Source: Bacteroidota bacterium
Lineage (GTDB): Bacteria; Bacteroidota; Bacteroidia; Chitinophagales; Chitinophagaceae
Assembly (NCBI GenBank): GCA_018268085.1
Contig: JAFDXE010000021.1
Span: 1 to 64,000, forward strand
Length of the DNA: 64,000 bases
Direction: 5' to 3'
Shown: positions 54,149-63,661 of the stretch, in pieces
Numbering within the stretch: position 1 is the stretch's first letter
How the letters are laid out: each line of letters opens with the position of its first letter
Made by a program: the position numbers and the translations under genes
The notes under the pieces: model-generated
The model's database searches: none
Seen by the model: only the letters and a program-made list of their open reading frames with translations
Told to the model about the DNA's origin: nothing

Positions 54149-55612
54149 ATGAGTACGTTTTATTATAGTTTCAGTTTAACCTTATTGCATAGTCTTTGGC
54201 AAACTATGTTGTTGTTGCTATTATATAAAATAATGCAACCACTGATAAAAAAACAACTCCCTGGTTTAAAAAGAAACATTTTGTATGGATTGCTATTGGT
54301 ACAGGTTATTGTTTCAGTGTTTACATTCTTTGCCAGTTACAACAATTCACTTGGATTGATAGGAAGGTTCATTGAAACAGAATTTGCATCCGTATCCTTA
54401 CGGCAACTGATACCCGAAAAAATGTCGCCTTATATTATTGCAACCTATGCAACCATTCTTTGTATAAAATCTTTATTACTTAGTTATAACTGGTATCGTT
54501 TCAAAAAATATTGTTTTTCATCTCTTGTAAAACCTTCCATAGATTTAAAACTATTTACGCTTCAGAAAGCTGTGGCGTTTGGCATAAAAAGAAAAGTTAC
54601 ACTGTGGTTCAGTAATTCGGTAACTACCCCGCTAACCTTTGGATTTTTTAAACCGGTGATATTGATGCCGGTTGCATTATTAAATCAGCTACCACTAAAA
54701 GATGCTGAGTCGTTGATTATTCACGAATTAACGCATATCAAAAACAACGATTACCTGCTCAACTGGTTTTTAGTGATTATGGAAACCGTTTTCTTCTTTA
54801 ACCCGTTCATTAAAATTATTGCCGGGAATATAAAACTGGAAAGAGAAAAGAATTGTGATGTGCAGGTTTTACATTTCAAATACCCGATGGTTGACTATGC
54901 TGAAACACTTTTACTAACGGCCAGGCATAGATCAGACATCAGTTATTTTCCGCTGGCCGCCGTTTTTAATCAAAACCAGTTGCTCCAACGAATTCGGTTT
55001 TTTTCTGTCGGATCGAATCTCCGGTTCAATGAAAAAAAATACAACAGGTTGCCCGTTATCACAGTATTGCTGGCTATTATGATAAACCTGGGAATCGTAA
55101 CACAATTGAATAATAACTCCACCAGGCAGGAAGTAGCAACTGCTGCATTTGCAGTTGTTGATAATTCAGATAATATAAAAGATGAATTTCCTTCAACAGT
55201 AATAGCTAATAAAAACATCGCTGCTATGCAACAGGCGGTATCACTTGCACAACAGGAGCTTACTGTTCACGAAGCGCAATTGAATGAACAAGTGAAAGCT
55301 ATCCAGGAAGCTGCCGAAAACAGGGCTTACCAGGAAGTTGCGTTGCAGGAGCAATCATTGCAAATACCTGCAGAAAAATCCATGGTAAAATTTCATACAA
55401 TAGCCGATGTACAAACGGATGAGCACGTGGTATTGATAACTGAAGAAACATCCGGCAACCCGGCCATTGTAACAAAAGCATATAAATTAACCTGGAAAAA
55501 CAATCAATGGAATAAAGAATTAAAGTATGTATTGAGAGAGAACAATAACGTTAAAGACAGTATCCCGGTTATCACAGATTCTGTTGTTCGTTATATTCCA
55601 CCGATGCAATAA
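54149..55612 (+). CDS. M56 family membrane metallopeptidase (BlaR1-like antirepressor)
   Basis: A 487-residue protein with about four N-terminal membrane segments. It has the M56 zinc motif HELTH at 192-196 followed by IKNNDYLLNW. A further membrane segment near 300-320 leads to a periplasmic C-terminal part (325-487) that has a coiled-coil stretch (QQAVSLAQQELTVHEAQLNEQ) and no penicillin-binding domain. It would cleave the adjacent BlaI-like repressor upon a signal sensed by its own unusual tail. The stimulus is probably not beta-lactam directly. Follows blaI by 22 bases in an operon. Confidence 0.88.
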   Translation: MSTFYYSFSLTLLHSLWQTMLLLLLYKIMQPLIKKQLPGLKRNILYGLLLVQVIVSVFTFFASYNNSLGLIGRFIETEFASVSLRQLIPEKMSPYIIATYATILCIKSLLLSYNWYRFKKYCFSSLVKPSIDLKLFTLQKAVAFGIKRKVTLWFSNSVTTPLTFGFFKPVILMPVALLNQLPLKDAESLIIHELTHIKNNDYLLNWFLVIMETVFFFNPFIKIIAGNIKLEREKNCDVQVLHFKYPMVDYAETLLLTARHRSDISYFPLAAVFNQNQLLQRIRFFSVGSNLRFNEKKYNRLPVITVLLAIMINLGIVTQLNNNSTRQEVATAAFAVVDNSDNIKDEFPSTVIANKNIAAMQQAVSLAQQELTVHEAQLNEQVKAIQEAAENRAYQEVALQEQSLQIPAEKSMVKFHTIADVQTDEHVVLITEETSGNPAIVTKAYKLTWKNNQWNKELKYVLRENNNVKDSIPVITDSVVRYIPPMQ

Positions 55613-55618
55613 GGATGA

Positions 55619-56647
55619 TTACCAGATGTTTTTCGGGCAGCTATCTCCGTATTTATTTCCCAATAAAAAGCCGATCATAATTTCGTGGGTATTGCCTGTA
55701 TATGTTCTCAGGCGATTGGTTGTTGCAACTTCATACGCATAACTCACATTGATATTCGCAATATTCAAACCTAACATTGCCGAGTAGCCGCCTACAAGAT
55801 TTGAATAACGATAACTACCGCCAATCCATAACAAATCGGTGTACATCAGTTTTGCATTCACATGCAAACCGCTCAATTGCGGTTGCCAGTATTGAAACAT
55901 CACTGATGGTATCAGGTTCCAATCGTTTCCAACAAGGATACGATATCCTGTCGTTAAAAAATAGTTGGGCGTAAATGTTTCTCCATACCGGTTATTCTTC
56001 ACAAAACTCTGTTTAGCAGGTATAATATTTAATACAGAAAGACCCGCAAAATATTTATCAGAATATAACCAAAGACCTGCTGCGATTTCAGGTTTTATTT
56101 TTTTGAGTTCATTATTTGCGTAACCGATCGCCGGGTCGTTCGGATCGGTGCTGGCAAAATCTATTTTCGACCTGTCGAGGCTAACACTCGATATTCCCAG
56201 GTTTATGCCAGCCGACAAGGTTGTACGGTTACTGAGTGGTTTATGGTATGCATACGTTGCATATATCGACCAGCGGTCGAGATAACCTGCCCTGTCATTT
56301 AATACTACCGCTCCTATTCCATGGTGTGGAGCCGGTGCTGAATACTGATCCCAGTAATCCTTTCCTCTCGGATTCACACCTCGTACCGGCATAGACGTAG
56401 CGCTCGTACGCAAATCTGATTTACCAATTGGGGCATGAATACTGAAGTACGCCGTAACCGGCGCTCCCTCAATGCCCGTCCATTGGTTGCGATAACTGAG
56501 CTTAACATCTGTATAATTTTCTATTCCTGCTACCGCAGGATTCAATATATAGTTATTCAGAATGTACTGGGTATATGACGGCTTTGCCTGGCCATTTACC
56601 AGCAATGTTATCGCTGCAAAAAATACTATTAAAAAGATTCTCTTCAT
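55619..56647 (-). CDS. PorP/SprF family T9SS outer-membrane protein
   Basis: A 342-residue outer-membrane beta-barrel with a signal peptide ending LLVNGQ. It has the family's opening (AKPSYTQYILNNYILNPAVAGIENYTDVKLSYRNQWTGIEGAP), a GIGAVVLNDRAGYLD segment and barrel strands to the end. PorP/SprF proteins help export or anchor individual type B T9SS cargoes, usually encoded beside them. It is 81 bases downstream of the large type B protein on the same strand and is probably its partner. It is convergent with the M56 gene, six bases apart. Confidence 0.93.
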   Translation of the reverse strand: MKRIFLIVFFAAITLLVNGQAKPSYTQYILNNYILNPAVAGIENYTDVKLSYRNQWTGIEGAPVTAYFSIHAPIGKSDLRTSATSMPVRGVNPRGKDYWDQYSAPAPHHGIGAVVLNDRAGYLDRWSIYATYAYHKPLSNRTTLSAGINLGISSVSLDRSKIDFASTDPNDPAIGYANNELKKIKPEIAAGLWLYSDKYFAGLSVLNIIPAKQSFVKNNRYGETFTPNYFLTTGYRILVGNDWNLIPSVMFQYWQPQLSGLHVNAKLMYTDLLWIGGSYRYSNLVGGYSAMLGLNIANINVSYAYEVATTNRLRTYTGNTHEIMIGFLLGNKYGDSCPKNIW

Positions 56648-56727
56648 AAATCACCTTTTCTACTGCTCCTCCAATGTAAAAACGCAAGGGGTTATTTTCT
56701 GTTTTTCATTTGATGATAGCCGTTAAA

Positions 56728-59700
56728 TTATTTTAATATAGTAACATAACCTGTAACCGGTTTCCTGCCACTTTCCGGTTCTATGATATAATAATAAGTA
56801 TCAATCGGCAATTTCTTTCCACTCATAGTACCATCCCATGGCGTATATACACCTCTTGATTCAAACACCTGCTGACCTGTTCTTGTAAATATTTGCACTT
56901 TTGCTGTTGGATAATCCCTCAGGTATTCAATTACCCACTTGTCGTTAATACCATCTCCATTAGGTGAGAATGTATTTGGTATTCTTGGCTTCTTCAGTAC
57001 TTTCACCTTTACCCTGTCGGTGGTTGGACAACCGCCACTACCCGTTACAGTGAGTGTGTACAATATTTCATCTACTGGTGTTGAAACCGGGTTAAGGATA
57101 GTATTATTACTTAGATAAGTTTGTGCATTGATATTATTGCTCACTGTCCATTGATACTGAAGGTTATTTCCGCTGGCTGTAGCCTGCATAGTAACTGACT
57201 CGCCCTCCAGAACCAACAAATCCTCTCCTGCATCAATTACCGGGTAAGGATACACCGTAAAATATTTTATAGCAGTATCACTGTGGCAACCGAAACTATT
57301 TACAATTGCATGCTGTACGGCATACGAATTATCTTCAGCATAAGTGTACACCGGGGTAGCCTGTGTTGAGGTATGACTGTCACCAAAATCCCAATACCAT
57401 GATGAAACAGTTCCGTCTTTCGGATCACTGTTGTCTGTAAGTTTTACATCATTACCCAGGCAAACACTCGATTTATTAAAACTAAAATCTGCATCCGGCC
57501 TTGGGTGAATGGTGTTCAGTGTTTTAATCTTCGTTCCTACGCAATGAGCGTTACTGGTAACCTGCAGGGCTACACTAAATGGCCCCACAGATGTATAGGT
57601 GTGATCCGGGTGCATGGCATGACTCGCTACAGTTCCGTCTCCAAATCCCCAGGTATAGAAAAATGCATTCTCACTTCCGTCAGAAATGGTAGATTGATTT
57701 GTGAATTGTATATGGGCATTGGGTAAACAGGCAGTATCTGTAAAAGTAAAATCTACATTGGGTAAGGGGGAAATCAATACCGGTTTATGCTTTATGATAC
57801 TGTTACAACCGTAGGCTGTAGTTACCATCAAAGTAACATCGTATGTTCCTGCCGCTGCAAAGGTATGTGTGAATACAGCACCTGTATTGCGAATAACAGG
57901 CGGCGTTCCATCACCAAAATCCCATGTCCAGGTAGCAATGGTTCCTGCTGTACTCACTGAAGAATCAGAGAATGAAATGGCTTGCGCTTCACAACCCGGA
58001 ATGGTGAAACCGAAATTTGCAACAGGCGGCGCTAATACTTTAATTGTTTTTTGTCCTGAATCTGCGCAACCTGCAGTGGACGTAAATGTATAGTGAATCG
58101 TATAGATTCCCGGACCAACACTTGCCGGATCAAATAAGCCGGTTGCCGATACTCCCGGTCCCGTATAAACGAAAGTACCCGGCACTCCACTCACTTCACT
58201 TACCGATGTGATCTGGAATGGATTTACATATAAACAGGTATCGGGTATGGTATTAAATACAACTTTAGGTGCAGCATGAATAGTTATGTCTTTGAACTTA
58301 TCATTTACGCAGGATATTCCCGAGTACGCCCTGAAGCGGATCTGGTAATTTTTTGTAGCCGGAGGCGCCTGGAAATTCGGATACAGATGCGCATATATTT
58401 TTCCGGGATATGGATAATCATCTACTTCAAAAACTCCTGGTGCATTTACATTGTCCCAATAAATTTCAACTTTTACAATATTACCAAGATCAACTGTTGA
58501 ACTACCCTGGATGCGTACAGAATCATTTGCACACAATCCGTTTTCATTCTGAACCTGTAACCCTGCTAATGGAATAGTGCCATTGATATAAAATTGTTGT
58601 ACCACCGTGTCTTTACAACCACTATTGCTTGTTACGATGAGTGTTGTTGTTTTTATACCCGTGGTACTATAAGAATGCTGAGGATTCTGAATAATTGAAG
58701 CATTCAATGCTCCACTACCAGGATCACCAAAATCCCATAACCATTGCGCAATCGTACCGCCGGCAACATGACTGGTATCTGTAAACGGCGCAAAAATATC
58801 CGACAGGCAAACTTCAGGATCAATAAACCCGGCAATGGGTTTAGGATTTACAACAACGTTTTTAGTGAGCAATAAACTCTGACAGCCATTAGAAGTGACT
58901 ACATATAATTTTACCGGGTAGGTACCAGGAGCTGAAAATACGTGAACCGGGTTTTGTAAGGTGGATGTATTATTTGGTGTACTCAACGGATCTGCAAAAT
59001 CCCAATGCCATTCAGTAAGTGCGCCTACATTAGGAGAAGAAGCATCTGTAAAATTGATGGACTTACTTTCACATGCCGGAAGACTTGTAGTGAAATCAGC
59101 TACCGGTAACGGATACACGGTAACAACCACTGATCCGTTTTGTAACTGGCTGCAGGCTGTTCCGCCAGACTCCTGCACGCTTACCAATGAATACGTAAAC
59201 GTACCTGCTGTTGAAGTTGGAACGGTTACAGTTACACTATTCCCGCTGGATGTAGTAACCAGTTGATTGGGGCCGCCGTTAATTGTATAAGTGAACTTGT
59301 AAGGCGCTGTTCCGTTAGCACCGGTAAAAGTTATTGAAGGAGAAGTTGTATTTAAACATACCGAAGTTGCTCCGGAAATGGTAGCAGTTGGCAGGTTATT
59401 TACTGTTATAGTTGCAGAACCAGTTTGAGCTTGCACACAAGCAGTAGAACTACCATCCTGTACGCTGATAAGGTTGTAAATAAAAGTTCCGGGGGTTCCG
59501 GTAGGAGCAGCTACTGTAACACTATTGCCTGCTGTGGTTGTTACTACCTGGCTTGCACCGCCGTTTATATTGTAAGTGAATTTATAGGGCGGTGTAGATC
59601 CGGCACCAGTGAAAGTAATTAGCGGTGAAACTGCATTCTTACAAACTGCGGTTGTGCCACTAATCGTTGCCGTTGGTAATGGATTAACATTTACCGTTAT

Positions 59701-61974
59701 CGGCGACAAAGTTTGTGATTGATAGCAGTTCTCCCCCTGCACTCCAACAATATTATAGGTAAACGTTCCAACTGTACCGGTAGGTACGGCAACCGTTGCA
59801 GTATGCGTATTGGTGGTAACCGTTTGATTGCCTCCTCCGTTCACTGTATAGGTAAATGTATAAGGTGGTGTTCCCAAAATCCCGGTAAAAGTAATGTTTG
59901 GTGGTGGCGCATTCTGGCAAACCGTTGTATTACCGCTCATGCTGGCAGTAGGCAACGGACTGATCACAATTACCTGGTCGGCAGTATCACTAAGGCAACC
60001 CACATTACTGATCATTGCAAATTTTACATGGTAGGTTCCCGGAGTAGTGTAAAGGTGTACTGGATTTCTTACCGTATCAGTATGTCCGTCTCCGAAATTC
60101 CAATACCATTTATAAGAATACGTTCCGGGAACGTACACCGTGGCATCGGTGAAGCGCACACTATCCGTTATACATCCGTTGTTTGTCCAGGTATATGCTG
60201 CTGTTGGCGGATCATATACAGCAAGGTCAAAGTCCCTGTCGTAACTATTTCCGCATCCTTCGGGGTTAGTAGTTCCGGCAGTAATGGTAACAGGATAACC
60301 AGGTGTATAATTGGTTGGAATATACCAGTACAGTGATGGAAGTTTATACCTCCACACTTGCTTTGTTCCGATGAAATAAGTGCTTTCCAGTATGAGTGCC
60401 GGGTTTGGCGTAACAACTGTAGTTGAATTAGGGAACAGGTTTACACTGTTGTGAAAATTCCAGGTGATGGATGTTGGTTGAAAAGGAAAGGTTACGCTGA
60501 AATAAAATGGGGAACCAGTACATGCAACAGGATCAGGTGAAATACTTAATGGATTAATAGGCTCAAGGCGGTTATACAGATCCCTTACATTGGTTCCGGC
60601 ATTGTAACCATAAGATTCAAAATTGCCATAGCCATATGCAATTGCATTAAATCCGGAATCGGATTGAATTTTATGCTGCCCCTGCGACACAGGTTGAATC
60701 AGGTAAGCGTAACCAGGATCCTGGGGATGTACTGTAAACGAAGATGCCGGCACGGAAACTCCATCCAGTTTAAAACTGCTGATGGCAGATCCTGTATTGG
60801 GAATAACAACATTATAATAATGTGCGGTAATAGAAAAATTCGGAGTGGCATTCCATAGTACGGTAGAGATATTTTGTTCAACCGGGCTCAGATAAATTAC
60901 TTCCGGATCTCCAAGGCTACCTCCTGCAGTGTTGTTACAGGCGCTTTGAGAAGTAATGTATTGAGCAACTGTGATCGGAAGATCTGCTTCAATTTTGAGG
61001 TGGGCGCTGGTAGCTGCAATTTCGTAGTAAAAATTATTTTGTAAAGGAACCGCAATTGGTGAGCCGTTAACCGTAACCTGTGCAGCCGGATCGCTTACAC
61101 ATACCCGGTAGATGTTATTGGTTAAGGTATTGGTGTGTACAGTAAGGAATTTCTTTCCCCAGGCTGCTTTCGGGAATGCCTGTACCATATAATTGTCAGA
61201 TGAAGGGACAGAGCCATCGCAACTGATGGCGATTCTTCCACTGCCGGAAAACACGGCAATCTTTTTACAACTTCCCGAACCTGAAGCGATACTCTTGATC
61301 CTGGAACCGGTAAGATCAACGCCGGTATTAGGAGATCCTGGTCCACCGCCACCTGTGAGTTCTCCCATTATATTGTAAACCTGGCCCTGGGTTAAGTTAA
61401 CAGTAAAAGGCACACCTGCAGCGTGATTAATGGTATTGGCACTGGGTGTAATTTCTATGGTTGTTGTACCTGTATCAGTGGCCAGCGCATAAAACCAGCA
61501 ATTAGCATTTTGTGTATTAGAGTTGTTTGTATAGTTGATGGAGTAATATTCCTTTCCCAATGTATTAGTGGGGAATAAAATACAGGCTCCCGATACGTTT
61601 TGATTGTAGATATGTGCGTAAGCAACAACCGGTTTGTCGGCAACGATATGAATCCCTTTGTTTTCGGGAGCGGAAGATTCTGCCGTTAGTCGTACATCCT
61701 GCGCTCCTGCTTTTGGAATCGGGTTGGATGTTAGCACCGTAGGCGTTGCTCCGCTGGTAAGGGTTTGTGTATAACCATTAGATGGTATCGTGATCGTTAT
61801 GGTGGTAGCCTGGTCTGTAGCAAAATACAATACCATTTCCTGGTTGTTTCCATTAGTCATTATCTGGTGATAACCATAACCAACCCAGAAATCTTTTCCT
61901 TTATTGGAGAAATCTTGAGAGAAAACCTGCAGGCATAGGAATACCGGAAGAATGGATAGTAAATATTTCTTCAT
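56728..61974 (-). CDS. Giant IgGFc/PKD surface protein with T9SS type B signal
   Basis: A 1748-residue secreted protein. The signal peptide ends CLQVFSQ. The first ~460 residues resemble the IgGFc-binding N-terminal domain (FWVGYGYHQIM, AHIYNQNVSGACILFPTNTLGKEYYSI, VTVNGSPIAVPL). PKD domains follow near 600, 970-1180 and 1350-1640 (WYWNFGDGHT, WTWDFGDGTPP, WYWDFGDSHT). Three tandem ~95-residue repeats occupy 671-955, each beginning PTATISG-like with a conserved VC. The last 85 residues are a type B sorting domain (IPNTFSPNGDGINDKW). This is a likely large adhesin of SprB type. It is transcribed with the PorP/SprF gene. Confidence 0.88.
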   Translation of the reverse strand: MKKYLLSILPVFLCLQVFSQDFSNKGKDFWVGYGYHQIMTNGNNQEMVLYFATDQATTITITIPSNGYTQTLTSGATPTVLTSNPIPKAGAQDVRLTAESSAPENKGIHIVADKPVVAYAHIYNQNVSGACILFPTNTLGKEYYSINYTNNSNTQNANCWFYALATDTGTTTIEITPSANTINHAAGVPFTVNLTQGQVYNIMGELTGGGGPGSPNTGVDLTGSRIKSIASGSGSCKKIAVFSGSGRIAISCDGSVPSSDNYMVQAFPKAAWGKKFLTVHTNTLTNNIYRVCVSDPAAQVTVNGSPIAVPLQNNFYYEIAATSAHLKIEADLPITVAQYITSQSACNNTAGGSLGDPEVIYLSPVEQNISTVLWNATPNFSITAHYYNVVIPNTGSAISSFKLDGVSVPASSFTVHPQDPGYAYLIQPVSQGQHKIQSDSGFNAIAYGYGNFESYGYNAGTNVRDLYNRLEPINPLSISPDPVACTGSPFYFSVTFPFQPTSITWNFHNSVNLFPNSTTVVTPNPALILESTYFIGTKQVWRYKLPSLYWYIPTNYTPGYPVTITAGTTNPEGCGNSYDRDFDLAVYDPPTAAYTWTNNGCITDSVRFTDATVYVPGTYSYKWYWNFGDGHTDTVRNPVHLYTTPGTYHVKFAMISNVGCLSDTADQVIVISPLPTASMSGNTTVCQNAPPPNITFTGILGTPPYTFTYTVNGGGNQTVTTNTHTATVAVPTGTVGTFTYNIVGVQGENCYQSQTLSPITVNVNPLPTATISGTTAVCKNAVSPLITFTGAGSTPPYKFTYNINGGASQVVTTTAGNSVTVAAPTGTPGTFIYNLISVQDGSSTACVQAQTGSATITVNNLPTATISGATSVCLNTTSPSITFTGANGTAPYKFTYTINGGPNQLVTTSSGNSVTVTVPTSTAGTFTYSLVSVQESGGTACSQLQNGSVVVTVYPLPVADFTTSLPACESKSINFTDASSPNVGALTEWHWDFADPLSTPNNTSTLQNPVHVFSAPGTYPVKLYVVTSNGCQSLLLTKNVVVNPKPIAGFIDPEVCLSDIFAPFTDTSHVAGGTIAQWLWDFGDPGSGALNASIIQNPQHSYSTTGIKTTTLIVTSNSGCKDTVVQQFYINGTIPLAGLQVQNENGLCANDSVRIQGSSTVDLGNIVKVEIYWDNVNAPGVFEVDDYPYPGKIYAHLYPNFQAPPATKNYQIRFRAYSGISCVNDKFKDITIHAAPKVVFNTIPDTCLYVNPFQITSVSEVSGVPGTFVYTGPGVSATGLFDPASVGPGIYTIHYTFTSTAGCADSGQKTIKVLAPPVANFGFTIPGCEAQAISFSDSSVSTAGTIATWTWDFGDGTPPVIRNTGAVFTHTFAAAGTYDVTLMVTTAYGCNSIIKHKPVLISPLPNVDFTFTDTACLPNAHIQFTNQSTISDGSENAFFYTWGFGDGTVASHAMHPDHTYTSVGPFSVALQVTSNAHCVGTKIKTLNTIHPRPDADFSFNKSSVCLGNDVKLTDNSDPKDGTVSSWYWDFGDSHTSTQATPVYTYAEDNSYAVQHAIVNSFGCHSDTAIKYFTVYPYPVIDAGEDLLVLEGESVTMQATASGNNLQYQWTVSNNINAQTYLSNNTILNPVSTPVDEILYTLTVTGSGGCPTTDRVKVKVLKKPRIPNTFSPNGDGINDKWVIEYLRDYPTAKVQIFTRTGQQVFESRGVYTPWDGTMSGKKLPIDTYYYIIEPESGRKPVTGYVTILK
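59100..59965 (-). repeat. Three tandem ~285-base repeats inside the giant T9SS gene
   Basis: Three consecutive segments of about 95 codons have the same arrangement: PTATISG, a VC-xN motif, ITFTG, PPYKFTYxINGG, TVTVPTGT, and FxYNxxSVQ. The similarity at the DNA level (about 59100-59390, 59390-59675, 59675-59965) is high enough to allow copy-number change by recombination. Confidence 0.75.
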
Positions 61975-62131
61975 TTGGATGTATTGAAGTCAGTCTTGTT
62001 TGATTAATGAAAGAAAGGTATGGGTCAGATTATCATAGGGTGAAAAATGCTGCTCAAATTTATTAAAGAAAATCCACATTTCTCTAACAGGATGAAGATA
62101 TTCGGCAGAATGACCGTTGGTATGGATAGAT

Positions 62132-62162
62132 AAAAAAAAGCCACATAGACATGCGGCTTTTG
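62132..62162 (-). terminator. Terminator downstream of the 62.5 kb secreted-protein gene
   Basis: On the minus strand AAAGCCGCAT and ATGTGGCTTT pair (one G-T pair) with a 4-base loop and eight Ts after. It probably ends transcription that starts upstream of 62937. Confidence 0.7.
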
Positions 62163-62478
62163 TTAAGAATCTTTCGATTCTGTAACCCCCAAAGAAAACA
62201 TCTTTAATCACTGCAAACCGGGGATGGATTTTGCAGATTTATGTAAAGTCAATTTGTGTCTACCTGATCATTTTTTTTGGCTCCCTCCTTTCCGGAACTA
62301 CCGGTATCAGGGCCCAGTAGTGTGGAAACTTATCAATCGGCTTCCCTCGCATGAATTGCTGCTTGCAGGCTGAAATGATCTTTCTGAACAGATCCATATT
62401 TTTTGCGTACGATTGTAAATTCTTTATCATTCCGATTGATTTTTGATTTATAGTGAGCTCAATGCTCATTCAGCCTTC
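62163..62478. other. Gap with one doubtful small open frame
   Basis: Between the terminator and the secreted-protein gene a 69-codon minus-strand frame runs from 62469 to 62260, ten bases after the upstream stop. Its sequence (MIKNLQSYAKNMDLFRKII) is helix-like but has no recognised domain. It could be a small co-transcribed protein or a remnant, so I do not call it a gene. Confidence 0.35.
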
Positions 62479-62937
62479 TTATCTCTCCAGCGTTGCAACC
62501 GAAGATCCCATACAGTTTACTTCCAGAATTTCACTGTGCATTGCGCTTCCATCATTGGCCACTTCTTCGAGCCTGTAGTACAGCACGGGGCTGCCGGTTA
62601 ATAAGGATGCGCTTTCACGGAACAAATAAGTCTTATTTCCAGATTGATTATGAATACCATCAAGCACAAGTCCTACCGTTTTAAAATCCTTATTATTGAA
62701 CGACCGCTGAACCGCAAAGTGATGCATATCATTTGTTGACGGGGTAATCCATTTCAGTTCAATATTCTTTCCGTTTGTTGTTGCACTAAGTGTTATATCT
62801 TTTTTTGAATCTGAACCTGCCGTAGTTGTTGACTTATTAATATTGCCTGGATGCTGAGAATCTGTTTGAGCACCGGCCATCAGGAAAACAATGAGCTGAA
62901 AAAGACACAAGCCGATTGTAGTGAAATATTTTTTCAT
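62479..62937 (-). CDS. Secreted protein made of one FN3-like pre-T9SS module
   Basis: A 152-residue protein with a signal peptide ending LMAGAQ. After a Ser/Thr-rich linker, residues 50-145 match the FN3-like module found before T9SS signals in the 6.9 kb and 35.1 kb proteins of this window: IELKWITPSTNDMHHFAVQRS, DFKTVGLV, LYYRLEEV. The sorting domain that should follow is absent. The protein ends CMGSSVATLER. It may be a remnant of a larger T9SS protein or a deliberately free module. The stop is followed by a terminator 317 bases on. Confidence 0.75.
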   Translation of the reverse strand: MKKYFTTIGLCLFQLIVFLMAGAQTDSQHPGNINKSTTTAGSDSKKDITLSATTNGKNIELKWITPSTNDMHHFAVQRSFNNKDFKTVGLVLDGIHNQSGNKTYLFRESASLLTGSPVLYYRLEEVANDGSAMHSEILEVNCMGSSVATLER

Positions 62938-63575
62938 ATATCTGCGGTTAGAGGTGTTAATCGTTTCGGCTACACAGGCAGATCACTCAAAAGTAGAATG
63001 GTCAAAAATTGGAAGGTTAGCTTAGTCGTAAGAAGTTGGAAACAGTTAGTCGGAGAATCTGGAGTAGGGTGGAAATTAAGGATAACAGAGGTAGTCATTT
63101 CTTATTCCGCCACAAACATAGAAAACGTTTTTTTTAAATCAAAGCATTTTCCAGGATTATTTTTTGCAGCCAATATGGCACTCCAATTTTAGGCCTGAAA
63201 TAAAATCGAAAACCAGTTAGTGAAGTTGATCTGGTTTTGCAATGAGCCGCTACCCACCTTTACCTCCTTAAAATCATTGTTAAAACCACATGCACCTCCG
63301 AATTTTATGCGATCTCGGCGCATAAATTATTTTTAATTACAGGTATAAAATATAATTAAATGACATTCAAGATTATAATTTACTACAATCAAAAATAATA
63401 TCGATTAATTTCCATTGAGAAGAAATTCCAATAAAAAACAAAAAAGACTGATTATATTTTGTTTTTAAATAACCGCACATTAATATTTTTAATTGTAAAC
63501 CAATAACTCACAAAATAATAATATTGATCAATTTTTTAGTTTTTAAAAACCCTATTCAAATTTATTGTTTGCTAA
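62938..63575. other. AT-rich intergenic region before the LEA2-like gene
   Basis: More than 600 bases, strongly AT-rich from about 63310. Short frames are present but none look like protein. No hairpin, repeat array or tRNA is seen. Confidence 0.45.
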
Positions 63576-63583
63576 TAAATTTG
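63576..63583 (+). promoter_or_regulatory. -7 element upstream of the LEA2-like lipoprotein gene
   Basis: TAAATTTG matches TAnnTTTG and lies 78 bases before the ATG at 63662. No TTG is found at the usual -33 spacing. Confidence 0.4.
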
Positions 63584-63661
63584 TCGGGATTTTTCGAAAT
63601 TCCTATTCTCCAAATGCAAACCAATTCAGGGATTTCCTAAATTGTTGTCTCAATTTTTTTT

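Noticed and set aside
61990..62211. 73-codon minus-strand frame between the terminator and the giant T9SS gene
   Set aside because: It spans the terminator hairpin and has no recognisable domain.
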